Below, piece by piece: positions 45,801-54,262 of a stretch of DNA of 54,552 bases. The notes under the pieces were generated by a model. The model did no database searches, was not told the DNA's origin, and was given only the letters and a program-made list of their open reading frames with translations. How positions within the stretch are numbered: position 1 is the stretch's first letter; every line of letters starts with the position of its first letter. Origin of the DNA: Akkermansiaceae bacterium (lineage in GTDB: Bacteria > Verrucomicrobiota > Verrucomicrobiia > Verrucomicrobiales > DEV007); assembly GCA_024233085.1 (NCBI GenBank), contig JACKQC010000025.1, positions 1 through 54,552 on the forward strand, given 5' to 3'. A program made the position numbers and the translations under genes.

Positions 45801-46703
45801 AAGACCCTGTTCGCGGCGGGACCATACGGAGATGCGATCCGCTCGATAGACAGCTTCGAGGGAAAACGCGGCGTGCGACTCGCCGCCGCCTCGGCCACAG
45901 ACGGGAAATTGCTCGCGAGCTACGCGATCGACGCCATGCCGGTGTTCGACGGGCTTGCCGCCGCGAATGGCCGCCTGTTTCTCGCCATGAAGGACGGCAC
46001 CGTGCGATGCTTTGGCGAGAGCGGCGCGCCCCTGAAATCGACCCTCGGGGAACCCATCGAGGTGCTGCCCGAGGAGTTGCTGCCCAGCGACGAGGAATAC
46101 AAGAAGGAGATGCGGGAGTTTCTCGGACAACCCGAACCGTCCAAAGGTGGCGCGGCCGCGGGCGGTCCACGCAAAGAATTGAAAGGCCAGAGCTTGGCGG
46201 GGAATTTCGCGAAAGTGGCGCACGGCAAGGTGGTGAAGTCGCCTATCGGCTATCGGATCGGCGCGGACGCGAAGGAGTTTGCGGTGGCGTTGAACGAGCT
46301 GGAAAAGCCGGTGACGGAGCGGGCCACCTGGACATTCCAGATGCAGGCTGCCAAAGGATTCGATCAGCCTCAGTACTATCGAAATGGTTTCTTCGTCTTC
46401 GGCAACGGCGCCGATTCGGAGAATCTGGTGGCCTGCGGCATTCAATTCATCCAGGGCATCGCCGTGTTGTTCGAGGGCGCGCCGAACGGGAAAACCGTCG
46501 CCAAGGCCGAATTGACCGGCGACATGGACCGCCTTTTTGACGTGGAGGTTTCGGTCGATGTCGAAAAGCAGACCGTCACCCTTAAAACAGGCGACCAGAC
46601 CGTCACCGGCCCGCTGAAACGCCGGCTCGAATCCGTGACCCACGCCGGATTCGGCGCCTGGAACGCGGTGACGGATTTCAGCCCCCTGGAAAAAGCGCCG
46701 TGA
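42876..46703 (+). CDS. Secreted PQQ-propeller protein with a methyltransferase-like N-terminal domain
   Basis: 1275 residues with a signal peptide cut near PCSAEP. Residues about 28-135 resemble a class I SAM-methyltransferase fold: VVHLGCGDGSLALAIAEA (motif I), HALDRDAAKVEQARQHF, and ANRVLAPGGTVL. Next come many PQQ-like beta-propeller blades (for example AIEAESGKQLWERVG and IRVEDGGEAWQF) over about residues 165-1050, and a C-terminal beta-sandwich-like domain from about 1110. SAM is not expected outside the cytoplasm, so the first domain may be degenerate or bind another ligand. ATG 42876 gives the signal peptide; it lies 91 nt after the sulfatase stop. Confidence 0.8.
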   Translation: MKTRIAPLAFSLVFALSVPCSAEPAADARNLLDESGNTGGLVVHLGCGDGSLALAIAEANPSLLVHALDRDAAKVEQARQHFRESNSASTRTSGEVWTENKLPHAENLVNLLIVSGGFEVSDEEANRVLAPGGTVLRDRGGEWKASKKPHGDGRGEWTHYQFDASNNMVGDDPQCGLPRRFQWAGTPLWSTSHENMSSLNAMVSANGRVFYIIDEGPRASVQLPADWQLVARDAYNGVVLWRKPISQWLTRFWPWKSGPAQMPRKLVAVGDRVYAPLDINGALKQFDAATGKELQTYEGTAAAEEFILTEGILLVQVNPDPSDQAKLEEERRKRRNFNYDSVNRALIDHDKAKRIVAIEAESGKQLWERVGPKVSPLSLGALNGNVVYHNGERVVCVDLKSGAEKWVSEPVKSPLKLVSEESPTLVLRDDKVFFAMDQKMTTLSLADGKTLWTSDWTTNDYRSPVTVMAMQGLVWSMNITSAKAPGTFTGRDPVTGEVKSQFDLPPFQGIGHHRCYKAKASGDFVLLSRSGVEYVDPTKQSYAENHWIRGGCLYGILPANGMLYSTPHACACYLKGKMNGFTAMTPGPTGPAAPPDATLSPHQKGPAYLAKLESAAREDDWPTYRGNVERSGATKFPVKTDLKAAWTTQLGGDLSSLTVGEGLVLVSQRDRNTVHAIRVEDGGEAWQFTAGGSVDSPPSIDGGKVYFGAADGSVYALRASDGALAWRTRAAPGERRVVAFERLESTWPVHGSVLVQEGVVYAAAGRSSFLDGGIAMVKIDAETGKILGSHTVYDFDSEGKQPALEGSFDMEGALTDILSGDGKQVYMRHLGFEKETLSPGEPAPHAFSPTGFLDDNWWHRTYWVYGEDTKGGYGGWWQAGNKLPAGRLLVYDDERVYAFGRNYYPGMNAAQFTRGDKYVLSASEKHAGADPDYSIANAERRRGGDLSINWEQFRTAPIQWEEEIPFHVRAMVLADKTLFAAGPYGDAIRSIDSFEGKRGVRLAAASATDGKLLASYAIDAMPVFDGLAAANGRLFLAMKDGTVRCFGESGAPLKSTLGEPIEVLPEELLPSDEEYKKEMREFLGQPEPSKGGAAAGGPRKELKGQSLAGNFAKVAHGKVVKSPIGYRIGADAKEFAVALNELEKPVTERATWTFQMQAAKGFDQPQYYRNGFFVFGNGADSENLVACGIQFIQGIAVLFEGAPNGKTVAKAELTGDMDRLFDVEVSVDVEKQTVTLKTGDQTVTGPLKRRLESVTHAGFGAWNAVTDFSPLEKAP

Positions 46704-46743
46704 GAATTCACAATCGAAAACCAAACAACGTCCCGCCCTTGCC

Positions 46744-48345
46744 ATGATCCAAAGTCCTCTACTCCGCCTCCATTTCGCCGCGCTCGCCGTCACAGCCGCG
46801 TTCGGCTCGCCCGCCTTGTTGGCCGATGATCTGGGCAAACCGAACATCGTCTTCATCCTCGCCGACGATCAGGGCTACGGAGACGTCACCGCGCTGAACT
46901 CCAACGGCAAAATCCCGACGCCAAACATCGACCGCATCGCGCGGGAGGGCATGTTTTTCACCGACGCCCACACATCGTCCTCCGTCTGCACGCCCACCCG
47001 GTACAGCGTTGTGACCGGCCGCTATCACTGGCGGACTCGCCTGCAGAACGGCGTGCTCGGCGGTTTTTCCCGCCCGCTCATCGATGCCGACCGGCTGACG
47101 GTCGCGGGATTTCTGAAGGGGCAGGGTTACCACACTTCCTGTGTCGGCAAATGGCATCTCGGTCTCGACTGGCCGCTGAAAAACGGCCAGGTCGCCGACG
47201 ACGCGGGCGATTTTTCGAAAGGCTACGAGGACGGCTGGAAAGTCGACTACACCGCCCCCATTCAGCATGGCCCCGTCGATCTCGGGTTCGATCGCTTCTT
47301 CGGCATCAGCGCCTCGCTCGACATGCCGCCCTACGTATTCATCCGCGACCGCGTGCCGACCGAAGTGGCGACCGTCGAAAAGGCCTTTTTTCGCAAAGGC
47401 CCCGCCGGCGCCGATTTCGAGGCCGTCGACGTGCTCCCCGCCTTCGCGAAGGAAGCCGTCTCCATCATCGCCGATCGCGCCGAGGCCGCGAAAAAAGGCG
47501 ATCCCTTTTTCATCTATCTTCCCTTCAACGCTCCGCACACTCCCATCGTGCCGACCCCCGAGTGGAAGGGAAAGAGCGGCATCAACGACTACGCCGATTT
47601 CACCATGCAGGTCGATGCCAGCGTCGGCCAGGTTCTGGCCGCGCTCGACGAGCACGGTCTCGCCGGCAACACGCTTCTGATTTTCACCACCGACAACGGT
47701 TGCTCCCCCGCCGCGAACATTCCGGGGCTCCAGGCCGCCGGTCACGAGCCCAGCTACATCTACCGCGGCCACAAGGCGGACATCTTCGAGGGCGGCCACC
47801 GCGTGCCTTTCGTCGTCCGGTGGCCCGGCAAGATCGCGCCCGGCTCGAAGTCCGACCAGCTCATCGGTCAGATCGATCTCATGGCCACCTGCGCCGAGAT
47901 CCTCGGCGCGAAACTGCCCGACACCGCCGGCGAGGACAGCGTCAGCTTCCTGCCCGCCCTGCTTGGCCAAGACACCTCCGGCATGCGGACCGGCATCGTC
48001 AGCCAGTCCATCAACGGCTCCTTCGCCATCCGCGACGGCGTCTGGAAACTTTGCCTCTGCCCCGGCTCCGGCGGTTGGAGCGCCCCCAAGCCCGGCAAGG
48101 ACGACGTTTCCGGCCTCCCCGAGGTCCAGCTCTACGACCTCGCCGCCGATCCCGGCGAAACGAAAAATCTCGCCCCCGAACACCCGGACAGAATCGCCGC
48201 GATGAAGGCCAGCCTCGCCTCCCTCATCGAGCGCGGCCGCTCCACCCCCGGTCCCGATTTGAAAAATGACGTCCCCATCGAGATGATCAAACCCCATCCC
48301 GCGCCGAAGGCCGGTGGGAAGAAGGCGGCGGGGAGGAAAAACTGA
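46744..48345 (+). CDS. Secreted sulfatase (arylsulfatase A-like)
   Basis: 533 residues with a signal peptide (FAALAVTAAFGSPALLA). Formylglycine motif C82-T-P-T-R86 in SSSVCTPTRYSVVTGR, VGKWHLGLDW, APHTPIVPT, metal residues in FTTDNGCSP and the LYDLAADPGETKNLA box. The threonine version of the motif (CTPTR) is common in one branch of arylsulfatase A-like enzymes. A lysine-rich tail ends the protein. It lies 40 nt after the PQQ-propeller gene and is probably co-transcribed. It converges with the low-GC gene at 48359, with only 13 nt between the stops. Confidence 0.92.
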   Translation: MIQSPLLRLHFAALAVTAAFGSPALLADDLGKPNIVFILADDQGYGDVTALNSNGKIPTPNIDRIAREGMFFTDAHTSSSVCTPTRYSVVTGRYHWRTRLQNGVLGGFSRPLIDADRLTVAGFLKGQGYHTSCVGKWHLGLDWPLKNGQVADDAGDFSKGYEDGWKVDYTAPIQHGPVDLGFDRFFGISASLDMPPYVFIRDRVPTEVATVEKAFFRKGPAGADFEAVDVLPAFAKEAVSIIADRAEAAKKGDPFFIYLPFNAPHTPIVPTPEWKGKSGINDYADFTMQVDASVGQVLAALDEHGLAGNTLLIFTTDNGCSPAANIPGLQAAGHEPSYIYRGHKADIFEGGHRVPFVVRWPGKIAPGSKSDQLIGQIDLMATCAEILGAKLPDTAGEDSVSFLPALLGQDTSGMRTGIVSQSINGSFAIRDGVWKLCLCPGSGGWSAPKPGKDDVSGLPEVQLYDLAADPGETKNLAPEHPDRIAAMKASLASLIERGRSTPGPDLKNDVPIEMIKPHPAPKAGGKKAAGRKN

Positions 48346-48358
48346 CTACGAAATTCGA

Positions 48359-49732
48359 CTATCGAATCCGTTCCAACCCGGGTTTCCACCAATACTCGAC
48401 ACCCAGGTCGGCGCCTTCGGACCGTTTTCGCCGATCGATCGCACCGCCATTGTCCACGACATCCCAACCGACCGAGTAAAGGATCTGTCGGTCCGAATCC
48501 CAGCGGACCGATCTCGCGTCATCGAATGGATCGGTCGGAATTTCGTCCATGAACTCCGGAATCAATTCATCCAAACTGTTGGGCAATTCGCCCTTCGCGA
48601 GCTGATGCCGGCGCAACGCCAGACACAAACGCGCAAATCGAAGCCTTGCGTTGAGTTCCAGAACACTGGAAAAATTCAGATCGAGCGGTCTGGAAGCGAG
48701 ACGAACGTAATAGTTTCCAATCGCGTTCGTATCCATCAATTTTGTTAACGCTCTCTCATTTTTCGAATGAATTTCGTCATATTTGGCTCTCGCCAGCGCT
48801 TTCAGGGTTACCCAATCAAGATTTTTCTCTGTCACAAACGGCTCCAGATAGGTCTTGAAGCAATTCAGGGTTTTGTTCTTCTGAAACAAAAAAAGCGGGC
48901 CTTTTCTTCCCCCAAACGAAATCATTGCCTTTGGACGATCGATTTCTCCACTGGCGATCGCATCCAGCAGCCGCTTGAAGGAGAGATACTCGGTTGTTAG
49001 GCAAAATCGCGACTCCTCGAAATCCGCCTCGCTCGCAGCCAGCAATTTCGAAAATTCGGTCGACTCCGTTTCGCTGAATTCATTCAAGATGGCATTGTTC
49101 TCAACCGCCCGGAGCCCAAGGGCGGAAATCGTAGTCCCTGTCAACCAATGAACGGTGGAACCATGTGCGTTTCGCAGGCCTCGCCCGGTTTCGATCAATT
49201 CCATCGCGATCTTGCTCCCTTCTTTGCTGTGCCCTGTTTCCGCCTGGCGGATCGAAGCAATTAATGCCAACTTCCCGGCAGCGAAAAATTCATCGAGGTA
49301 CGGCGTGGGATTCGCCAAGTTTGCCACCCCACTTCCTTCTTTCCATTCCCACGGCTGATCGCTCGCCGCCGCCAATTTTCGAAAGGCGCCCACCAATTCG
49401 GCGTGATCCCCAATCACTTCATCGGCGATCTTGGCGTCCCATTCACCGGGCCTGAGAATCAATCGTCGATCATCGCTTCCCGCATCCGTCGCGTTTTCCT
49501 CCAAAAAAACCTGAAACCGCCCCAGCGGATTGTCCTCGCCCAAGCCTCGCCACTCTGGAAGCATTTCGGATTCGTCGCCGAGTTCTTCGTCTGGCCAGTT
49601 CGCCATCACGAACACGGCCAGTATGCAAACGAGAATCAAGCCTCCAACGATCACGGTCATCCATTTCAGCCCCTTTTGTCGACCCAATCGATTTTGGTCG
49701 GTCGATTTCGGTGGCGGAGGAGGAGGGTTCAT
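48359..49732 (-). CDS. Single-pass membrane protein, probable PVC-specific family
   Basis: 457 residues from ATG 49732, chosen because the preceding in-frame stretch (to 49948) overlaps palindrome cluster 8 and is not protein-like. A proline-rich start (MNPPPPPPKSTDQ) and a transmembrane helix (MTVIVGGLILVCILAVFVM) are followed by a large extracytoplasmic helical region. The C-terminal ALRRHQLAKGELPNSLDEL and DEIPTDPFDD stretches resemble a family common in Planctomycetes and Verrucomicrobia, function unknown. GC is lower than in the neighbours. It is divergent from the DUF1552 gene. Confidence 0.7.
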   Translation of the reverse strand: MNPPPPPPKSTDQNRLGRQKGLKWMTVIVGGLILVCILAVFVMANWPDEELGDESEMLPEWRGLGEDNPLGRFQVFLEENATDAGSDDRRLILRPGEWDAKIADEVIGDHAELVGAFRKLAAASDQPWEWKEGSGVANLANPTPYLDEFFAAGKLALIASIRQAETGHSKEGSKIAMELIETGRGLRNAHGSTVHWLTGTTISALGLRAVENNAILNEFSETESTEFSKLLAASEADFEESRFCLTTEYLSFKRLLDAIASGEIDRPKAMISFGGRKGPLFLFQKNKTLNCFKTYLEPFVTEKNLDWVTLKALARAKYDEIHSKNERALTKLMDTNAIGNYYVRLASRPLDLNFSSVLELNARLRFARLCLALRRHQLAKGELPNSLDELIPEFMDEIPTDPFDDARSVRWDSDRQILYSVGWDVVDNGGAIDRRKRSEGADLGVEYWWKPGLERIR

Positions 49733-49952
49733 GAAGACATTTCTTATTCGAAACAAGCCAGTGACGCAAGAAATCTCCTGGGGGAGCGATTGGCGCCGAA
49801 AGAAGATCTGGCGAATCACGCCCACCGCGAAAAGCACAACCGCGCACCAGGGGCGATGGTGCGGGAGAATCTCAAGAGAGCAGCCTCCCTCTCGAAAACA
49901 TGGCCAGGATGGCCATTCCACGGTTCGCGACCGCCGATTCATTCGCACATCC

Positions 49953-49993
49953 CACCCAACAGGGTAGCATCACCGATCGAACCCTGTTAAGTC
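49953..49993. repeat. 22-nt-phased ACAGGGT palindromes, cluster 8 (inverted pair)
   Basis: Unit 1 at 49953-49971 (CACCCAACAGGGTAGCATC) and unit 2 at 49975-49993 (GATCGAACCCTGTTAAGTC), inverted. Starts are 22 nt apart. Arms are partly decayed but the ACAGGGT core is intact in both. It lies in the 390-bp divergent gap, 128 nt before the DUF1552 ATG; the rest of the gap shows no gene. Confidence 0.8.
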
Positions 49994-50121
49994 TCGTCAA
50001 CGCACTCCACTTTTCCGACACGTTTCCGCCCCTATTCCGCCAGATCGCCTCTTTCCGACGACACGTTTACACGGACCCCGGGACCAGTTGCGCGAGGGGC
50101 CTCTCGGTTCGACTTTCTCCC

Positions 50122-51405
50122 ATGCCCTCCCCTCTCAATCGCCGCCGCTTTGTCCTCCAATCCCTCGGAGCCACCATCGCGTTGCCGGGGCTACCGTCGC
50201 TCCTGGCCAGGGAGGTTGGCGGGAATGCCGCCGTGCGGGCGACCAAGGGAGCGGGCATCGGAGCGCGGCGATTTGTGGCGGTGGGGAATTTGCTCGGGTT
50301 TCAGCAGAAGCATTTCTTTCCGGACACGGCGGGCACGAGTTATGAAACGACGCGATTGCTGAAACCACTGGAAGCGAACCGGAAGCAGATGACGGTCTAT
50401 CGCGGGCTCGATCACGGGCTCAAGGGCGGGCATTTCGCGGTGCATACCTTTCTGTCCGGCGTGCTGCATCACGAGTCGCAGAATCGGCCGGACGGCAACG
50501 TGACCATCGACCAGTTCATCGCGGATGAGGTGGGGATGGAAACGCGGTTTCCGTCGCTGACGGTGGGGTCGGAGGGCGGCATTCACGGCGGTTGCCAGAT
50601 CGCGTGGACAAAATCGGGCGTGCGCGTGCCGCCGATCACGGGGCCGGCGGAGCTTTTCGAAAAACTGTTCGTGAGCGATTCGAAGGAGCGCCAGGCGCAA
50701 AAGGCGGAGGAAAACCAGCTCCAGGCGTCGATTCTCGATTCCGTGCTTGAGGACGCGAACCGGCTGTCGAAGCGGGTGAACCGGGAGGACAAGCAAAAGC
50801 TCGACGAGTATTTCACCTCCATCCGCGACGTGGAAAAGCGGCTGGAGATTCGGCGGCGCTGGGTCGATCAGCCGAAGCCGGAGGCGCCCTTCGGGAAACC
50901 GTCCGATCGCAACACGGTTCAGGACCTGCCGCTGCTCTACGAACTGTTGGCGCTGGCCCTGCAGACCGATTCCACCCGGGTCGCGACGCTGGAGATCGGC
51001 GGCAGTTTTCTGCCCCAGGACCTCGGCATCGACAAGTCCTATCACGGCCTTTCCCACCACGGCAATGACGAGGAAGCGATCGGGCACCTGCTGACGCTGG
51101 AGACCTATCAGATCGAGCATTTCGGGAAGTTTTTGACCCGCCTCGCCGGCATTCAGGATGGCGAGCGGACGCTGCTCGACTCGACGGCGGTGCTGTTCGG
51201 CAGCGGCATGGGCAGCGGCAATTCGCACACCAACACCGACCTGCCCATCGTCCTGGCGGGTGGCGAGTATCAGCGTGGCGAATACAGGAAGGTCGAGGCC
51301 AAGGGATCGCACAAGGTGCCGCTCAGCAATCTCTTCGTCGATATCGCCCGGAAAATGGGCATCGAAACCGAGCGTTTCAACGAAAGCACGGGCGTGTTTT
51401 CGTGA
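50122..51405 (+). CDS. Tat-exported DUF1552 protein
   Basis: 427 residues from ATG 50122 with the twin-arginine signal NRRRFVLQSLGATIALPGL. The DUF1552 pattern is clear: RRFVAVGNLLGFQQKHFFP, LLKPLEANRKQMTVYRGLDH, HGNDEEAIGHL, and FGSGMGSGNSHTNTDLPIVLAGG. DUF1552 proteins almost always accompany DUF1592-type cytochrome-like proteins, as here. The pair is a hallmark of PVC and myxobacterial genomes; its function is not established. In most genomes the DUF1592 gene comes first, whereas here DUF1552 leads by 243 bp, and an inverted repeat separates them. Confidence 0.9.
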   Translation: MPSPLNRRRFVLQSLGATIALPGLPSLLAREVGGNAAVRATKGAGIGARRFVAVGNLLGFQQKHFFPDTAGTSYETTRLLKPLEANRKQMTVYRGLDHGLKGGHFAVHTFLSGVLHHESQNRPDGNVTIDQFIADEVGMETRFPSLTVGSEGGIHGGCQIAWTKSGVRVPPITGPAELFEKLFVSDSKERQAQKAEENQLQASILDSVLEDANRLSKRVNREDKQKLDEYFTSIRDVEKRLEIRRRWVDQPKPEAPFGKPSDRNTVQDLPLLYELLALALQTDSTRVATLEIGGSFLPQDLGIDKSYHGLSHHGNDEEAIGHLLTLETYQIEHFGKFLTRLAGIQDGERTLLDSTAVLFGSGMGSGNSHTNTDLPIVLAGGEYQRGEYRKVEAKGSHKVPLSNLFVDIARKMGIETERFNESTGVFS

Positions 51406-51456
51406 GGAAGGGATGCGTCGGCAAACGGGTGGAGCCTCGCTTTTCAGAAAGAATCC

Positions 51457-51590
51457 AGGTGGGGCGAGACGTCCCTGTCGAGCCGACGAACGTCGAGGGG
51501 CGCTCCGACCAATGAAAAGACGAACGAATTCCGACCGGCTCGAACCCGAAACAGCCAAGCGGCGGCTCAGCGGGACGCTTCGCCCCACCC
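51457..51590. repeat. ~134-bp inverted-repeat element between DUF1552 and DUF1592 genes
   Basis: The left arm (51457-51487, beginning AGGTGGGGCGAGACGTCCC) and the right arm (51560-51590, reading GGGTGGGGCGAAGCGTCCC on the other strand) pair over about 30 bp with a few mismatches; the 70-nt centre is unpaired. It holds no gene. It could be a MITE-like or REP-doublet element, or a hairpin between co-transcribed genes. No target duplication is obvious. Confidence 0.5.
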
Positions 51591-51648
51591 ATCGTTCACC
51601 GGTTTGGACACGGATGGGTAGTGGAAATTCCTTCATCGGACTCAATTG

Positions 51649-54177
51649 ATGCGCATATCCCGAAAAATCGGCCGCCTATTGCCCACAAGGGCCGCGACAG
51701 GCGCGGCGGCGGTTTCGCTGACGCTTGGAACGGCTTTCGCCGAACCGACCGAGTCGGCCCGCGAGGCCGTTCTCTTCGAATTCACAGGCAAGTATTGCCT
51801 GGAGTGCCACGACGCGAACGCGCAGAAAGGCGACCGGAGCTTCGAGGAATTCGAGCTGCCCCTCGGAACGCTGGACGCGCTCATCACGGCCGACGAAATC
51901 ATCGACCAAGTGACGCTGAAAGAGATGCCGCCGAAAAAGTCGAAGGCGCAGCCCTCCGACGACGAGCGACTCGCCCTCGTCCGCGTCCTGCGCGAATCCA
52001 TTGACGACACGCGGGGAAAATTCGAGAGCACGGGCGGCCGCACGGTGATGCGCCGCCTGTCGAACCGCGAGTACGAAAACACGCTCGTCACCCTGTTCGG
52101 GCGCCGGGTCGACACCCTCGGGCTCACCCTGGATTTCCCGAAGGAAAACACCAGCCGGAACATGGACAACATCGGCGACAAGCTGGTGACATCGGGCTTT
52201 CTGCTGGACCAGTATTTTCACGCCGCGCAACGGCTCGTCGAAGCGCGGCTCGGCAAAGCGGCGATGGAGCCGAAGTCGTGGCATTTCACGAAGAACTTCA
52301 GGCAGTACGAGGAACTGACCGGCGCGCACGAGGCGGTTTTCCACAATGAATTTCTCGCCCTCTACGAGCAGCCGAACACCGACACCCGGCAGGGCGGTTA
52401 CGGGCACATCGAGGATTTTCTCGAGGGCGTGCCCGAGTCCGGCCTCTACGACATCGAGGTGAACGCCCAGGCGATGCACCGGGACACGCACTACGATTCC
52501 GCGATTTTTGGCATCGATTTTTCCGAGCCGTTTCAGCTCGCCGTGGTGCCGGGCGACGCGACGAGAGGGCACATTCACTATCCGCAGTCGATCGAGCCAA
52601 TCCTCGGCCGGGCGATCGTGCCGGACGAGAAGCCGGAGTGGCTCAAATTCCGCGTTTGGCTCGAGGCCGGGCAGACGCCGCGTTTCATCTTCCCGAACGG
52701 ACCCTACGAATCGCGGGCATCGGTCATCACGATCAACCAGCGCTACAAGAAGGAATTCGATCCGAAGACGTTCAAGGACGGCGTGAGCCGCGCGCATATT
52801 CTGCGCGAAGGCGAGCTGCCGCACATCAAGATCGGCGAAATCAAGGTCCGGGGACCGCTGCCCGAACCCGGGGGATCGAAGGAGGAGATCGCCGTGTTTG
52901 GCGCGGGCGGATTCCGGGAGGACAAGGCGGTCGAGCAGCTCCTCGCCTTCGCCGGGCGGGCCTACCGCCGGCCGCTGACCGATGACGATCGCGGCCTGAT
53001 CCGGAAGATTCACGCCAAGCGCCTCGCCGAAAAGGCCCCGCCGCGCCAGGCGGCGCTCGACACGGTGAAGATGATCCTCTGCTCGCCGTCCTTTCTTTAC
53101 CTCAGCGAGATCACGCCGGAGGAAGAAAGGCGGCTGCATCCCTTCGATCTCGCCTCGCGACTCTCCTACGCGCTCTGGGCGGGGCCGCCGGACGAACAGT
53201 TGATGGAGGATGCCCAAAGCGGCTCGCTGATCGAACGGGAGCAACTGGAGAAGCAAACCCGGCGCCTGCTCGCCGACGAGCGTTCGGAGGAATTCGTGAA
53301 CGCCTTCCTCGACAGTTGGCTCAACCTGCGCGAACTCGGCGCCGCGCCGCCGCCGCGCCCGTCGAACCGCGATTACTACGCCGAGGATCTGCCGGCCTCG
53401 ATGAAACAGGAGGCGCGCCTGTTTTTCCGCCACCTGCTCGACGAAAACGGACCCGTCACCGATTTCATCGACGCCGACTACACCTACGTCGACAAGAAAC
53501 TCGCCAAACTCTACGGCCTTCCCGAAAAGGACAGCCTCCGGCTCGCCGACGGCTTCCAGCGCGTCAGTCTCGAAAAAAACCGCAACCAGCGCGGCGGCCT
53601 TCTCGGCATGGCGGGCGTGCTCACCGTGAGCGCCAACGGCGTCGAAACCTCGCCGGTCACCCGCGGCGTCTGGGTGTTGGAAAACATCCTCGGCACCGAC
53701 CGGCCCCCGCCCCCGTCCGTCGTGCCCGCCATCGAAAACGACGTCACCGGCGCCACCACCATTCGCCAGAGACTGGCCAGGCACCGCGAGGACAAGAACT
53801 GCCACGAATGCCATCGCAAGATCGATCCGCTCGGCTTCGGCCTCGAAACCTTCGACCCCGTCGGCCGCTGGCGGTCGCTCTATCCGAAACCGAAGAACGA
53901 CAAGCCCGCGCAAAAGGTCGACGCCTCGGGCGAGCTGCCCTCCGGCGAGACCTGGGCCGATTTCGCCGGATTCCGGAAAGTGCTGCGCGACACCCGTGAA
54001 GATCTCTTTGTGAAGGGTTTGATCCGATCCCTCCTCACCCACGCGACCGGCCGTCATCTCGAGCGATTCGACGACTACGAGGTCGAGGAAATACTCGCGC
54101 GGGTGAAAGCCGACCATCTCGGTCTCCAGACCCTGGTGGTCGAGGTCATCGGCAGCGAGATTTTCCGGTCGCGGTAG
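51649..54177 (+). CDS. Secreted DUF1587/1592/1588/1585 cytochrome-like protein
   Basis: 842 residues from ATG 51649 (a TTG precedes it directly). A signal peptide to about residue 31, then a planctomycete-type cytochrome domain with the heme motif C50-L-E-C-H54. DUF1587 (RTVMRRLSNREYENTLVTLFG) follows near residue 125, then the DUF1592/DUF1595 parts (HPFDLASRLSYALWAGPPDE) and DUF1588 (QRGGLLGMAGVLTVSANG). A second C-x-x-C-H (CHECHRKIDPLGFGLETFD, about 718) and the DUF1585 tail complete it. Two heme sites suggest electron transfer outside the cytoplasm, probably with the DUF1552 partner; the substrate is unknown. Confidence 0.92.
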   Translation: MRISRKIGRLLPTRAATGAAAVSLTLGTAFAEPTESAREAVLFEFTGKYCLECHDANAQKGDRSFEEFELPLGTLDALITADEIIDQVTLKEMPPKKSKAQPSDDERLALVRVLRESIDDTRGKFESTGGRTVMRRLSNREYENTLVTLFGRRVDTLGLTLDFPKENTSRNMDNIGDKLVTSGFLLDQYFHAAQRLVEARLGKAAMEPKSWHFTKNFRQYEELTGAHEAVFHNEFLALYEQPNTDTRQGGYGHIEDFLEGVPESGLYDIEVNAQAMHRDTHYDSAIFGIDFSEPFQLAVVPGDATRGHIHYPQSIEPILGRAIVPDEKPEWLKFRVWLEAGQTPRFIFPNGPYESRASVITINQRYKKEFDPKTFKDGVSRAHILREGELPHIKIGEIKVRGPLPEPGGSKEEIAVFGAGGFREDKAVEQLLAFAGRAYRRPLTDDDRGLIRKIHAKRLAEKAPPRQAALDTVKMILCSPSFLYLSEITPEEERRLHPFDLASRLSYALWAGPPDEQLMEDAQSGSLIEREQLEKQTRRLLADERSEEFVNAFLDSWLNLRELGAAPPPRPSNRDYYAEDLPASMKQEARLFFRHLLDENGPVTDFIDADYTYVDKKLAKLYGLPEKDSLRLADGFQRVSLEKNRNQRGGLLGMAGVLTVSANGVETSPVTRGVWVLENILGTDRPPPPSVVPAIENDVTGATTIRQRLARHREDKNCHECHRKIDPLGFGLETFDPVGRWRSLYPKPKNDKPAQKVDASGELPSGETWADFAGFRKVLRDTREDLFVKGLIRSLLTHATGRHLERFDDYEVEEILARVKADHLGLQTLVVEVIGSEIFRSR

Positions 54178-54262
54178 TCCCTCCCCTTTCTTCCTTTCCT
54201 CCGGCCAGAGGCGGCTTGCGCGCCGATGTGTTTTCCCCCATGCTGGTCGCCAGCCACTTGCC

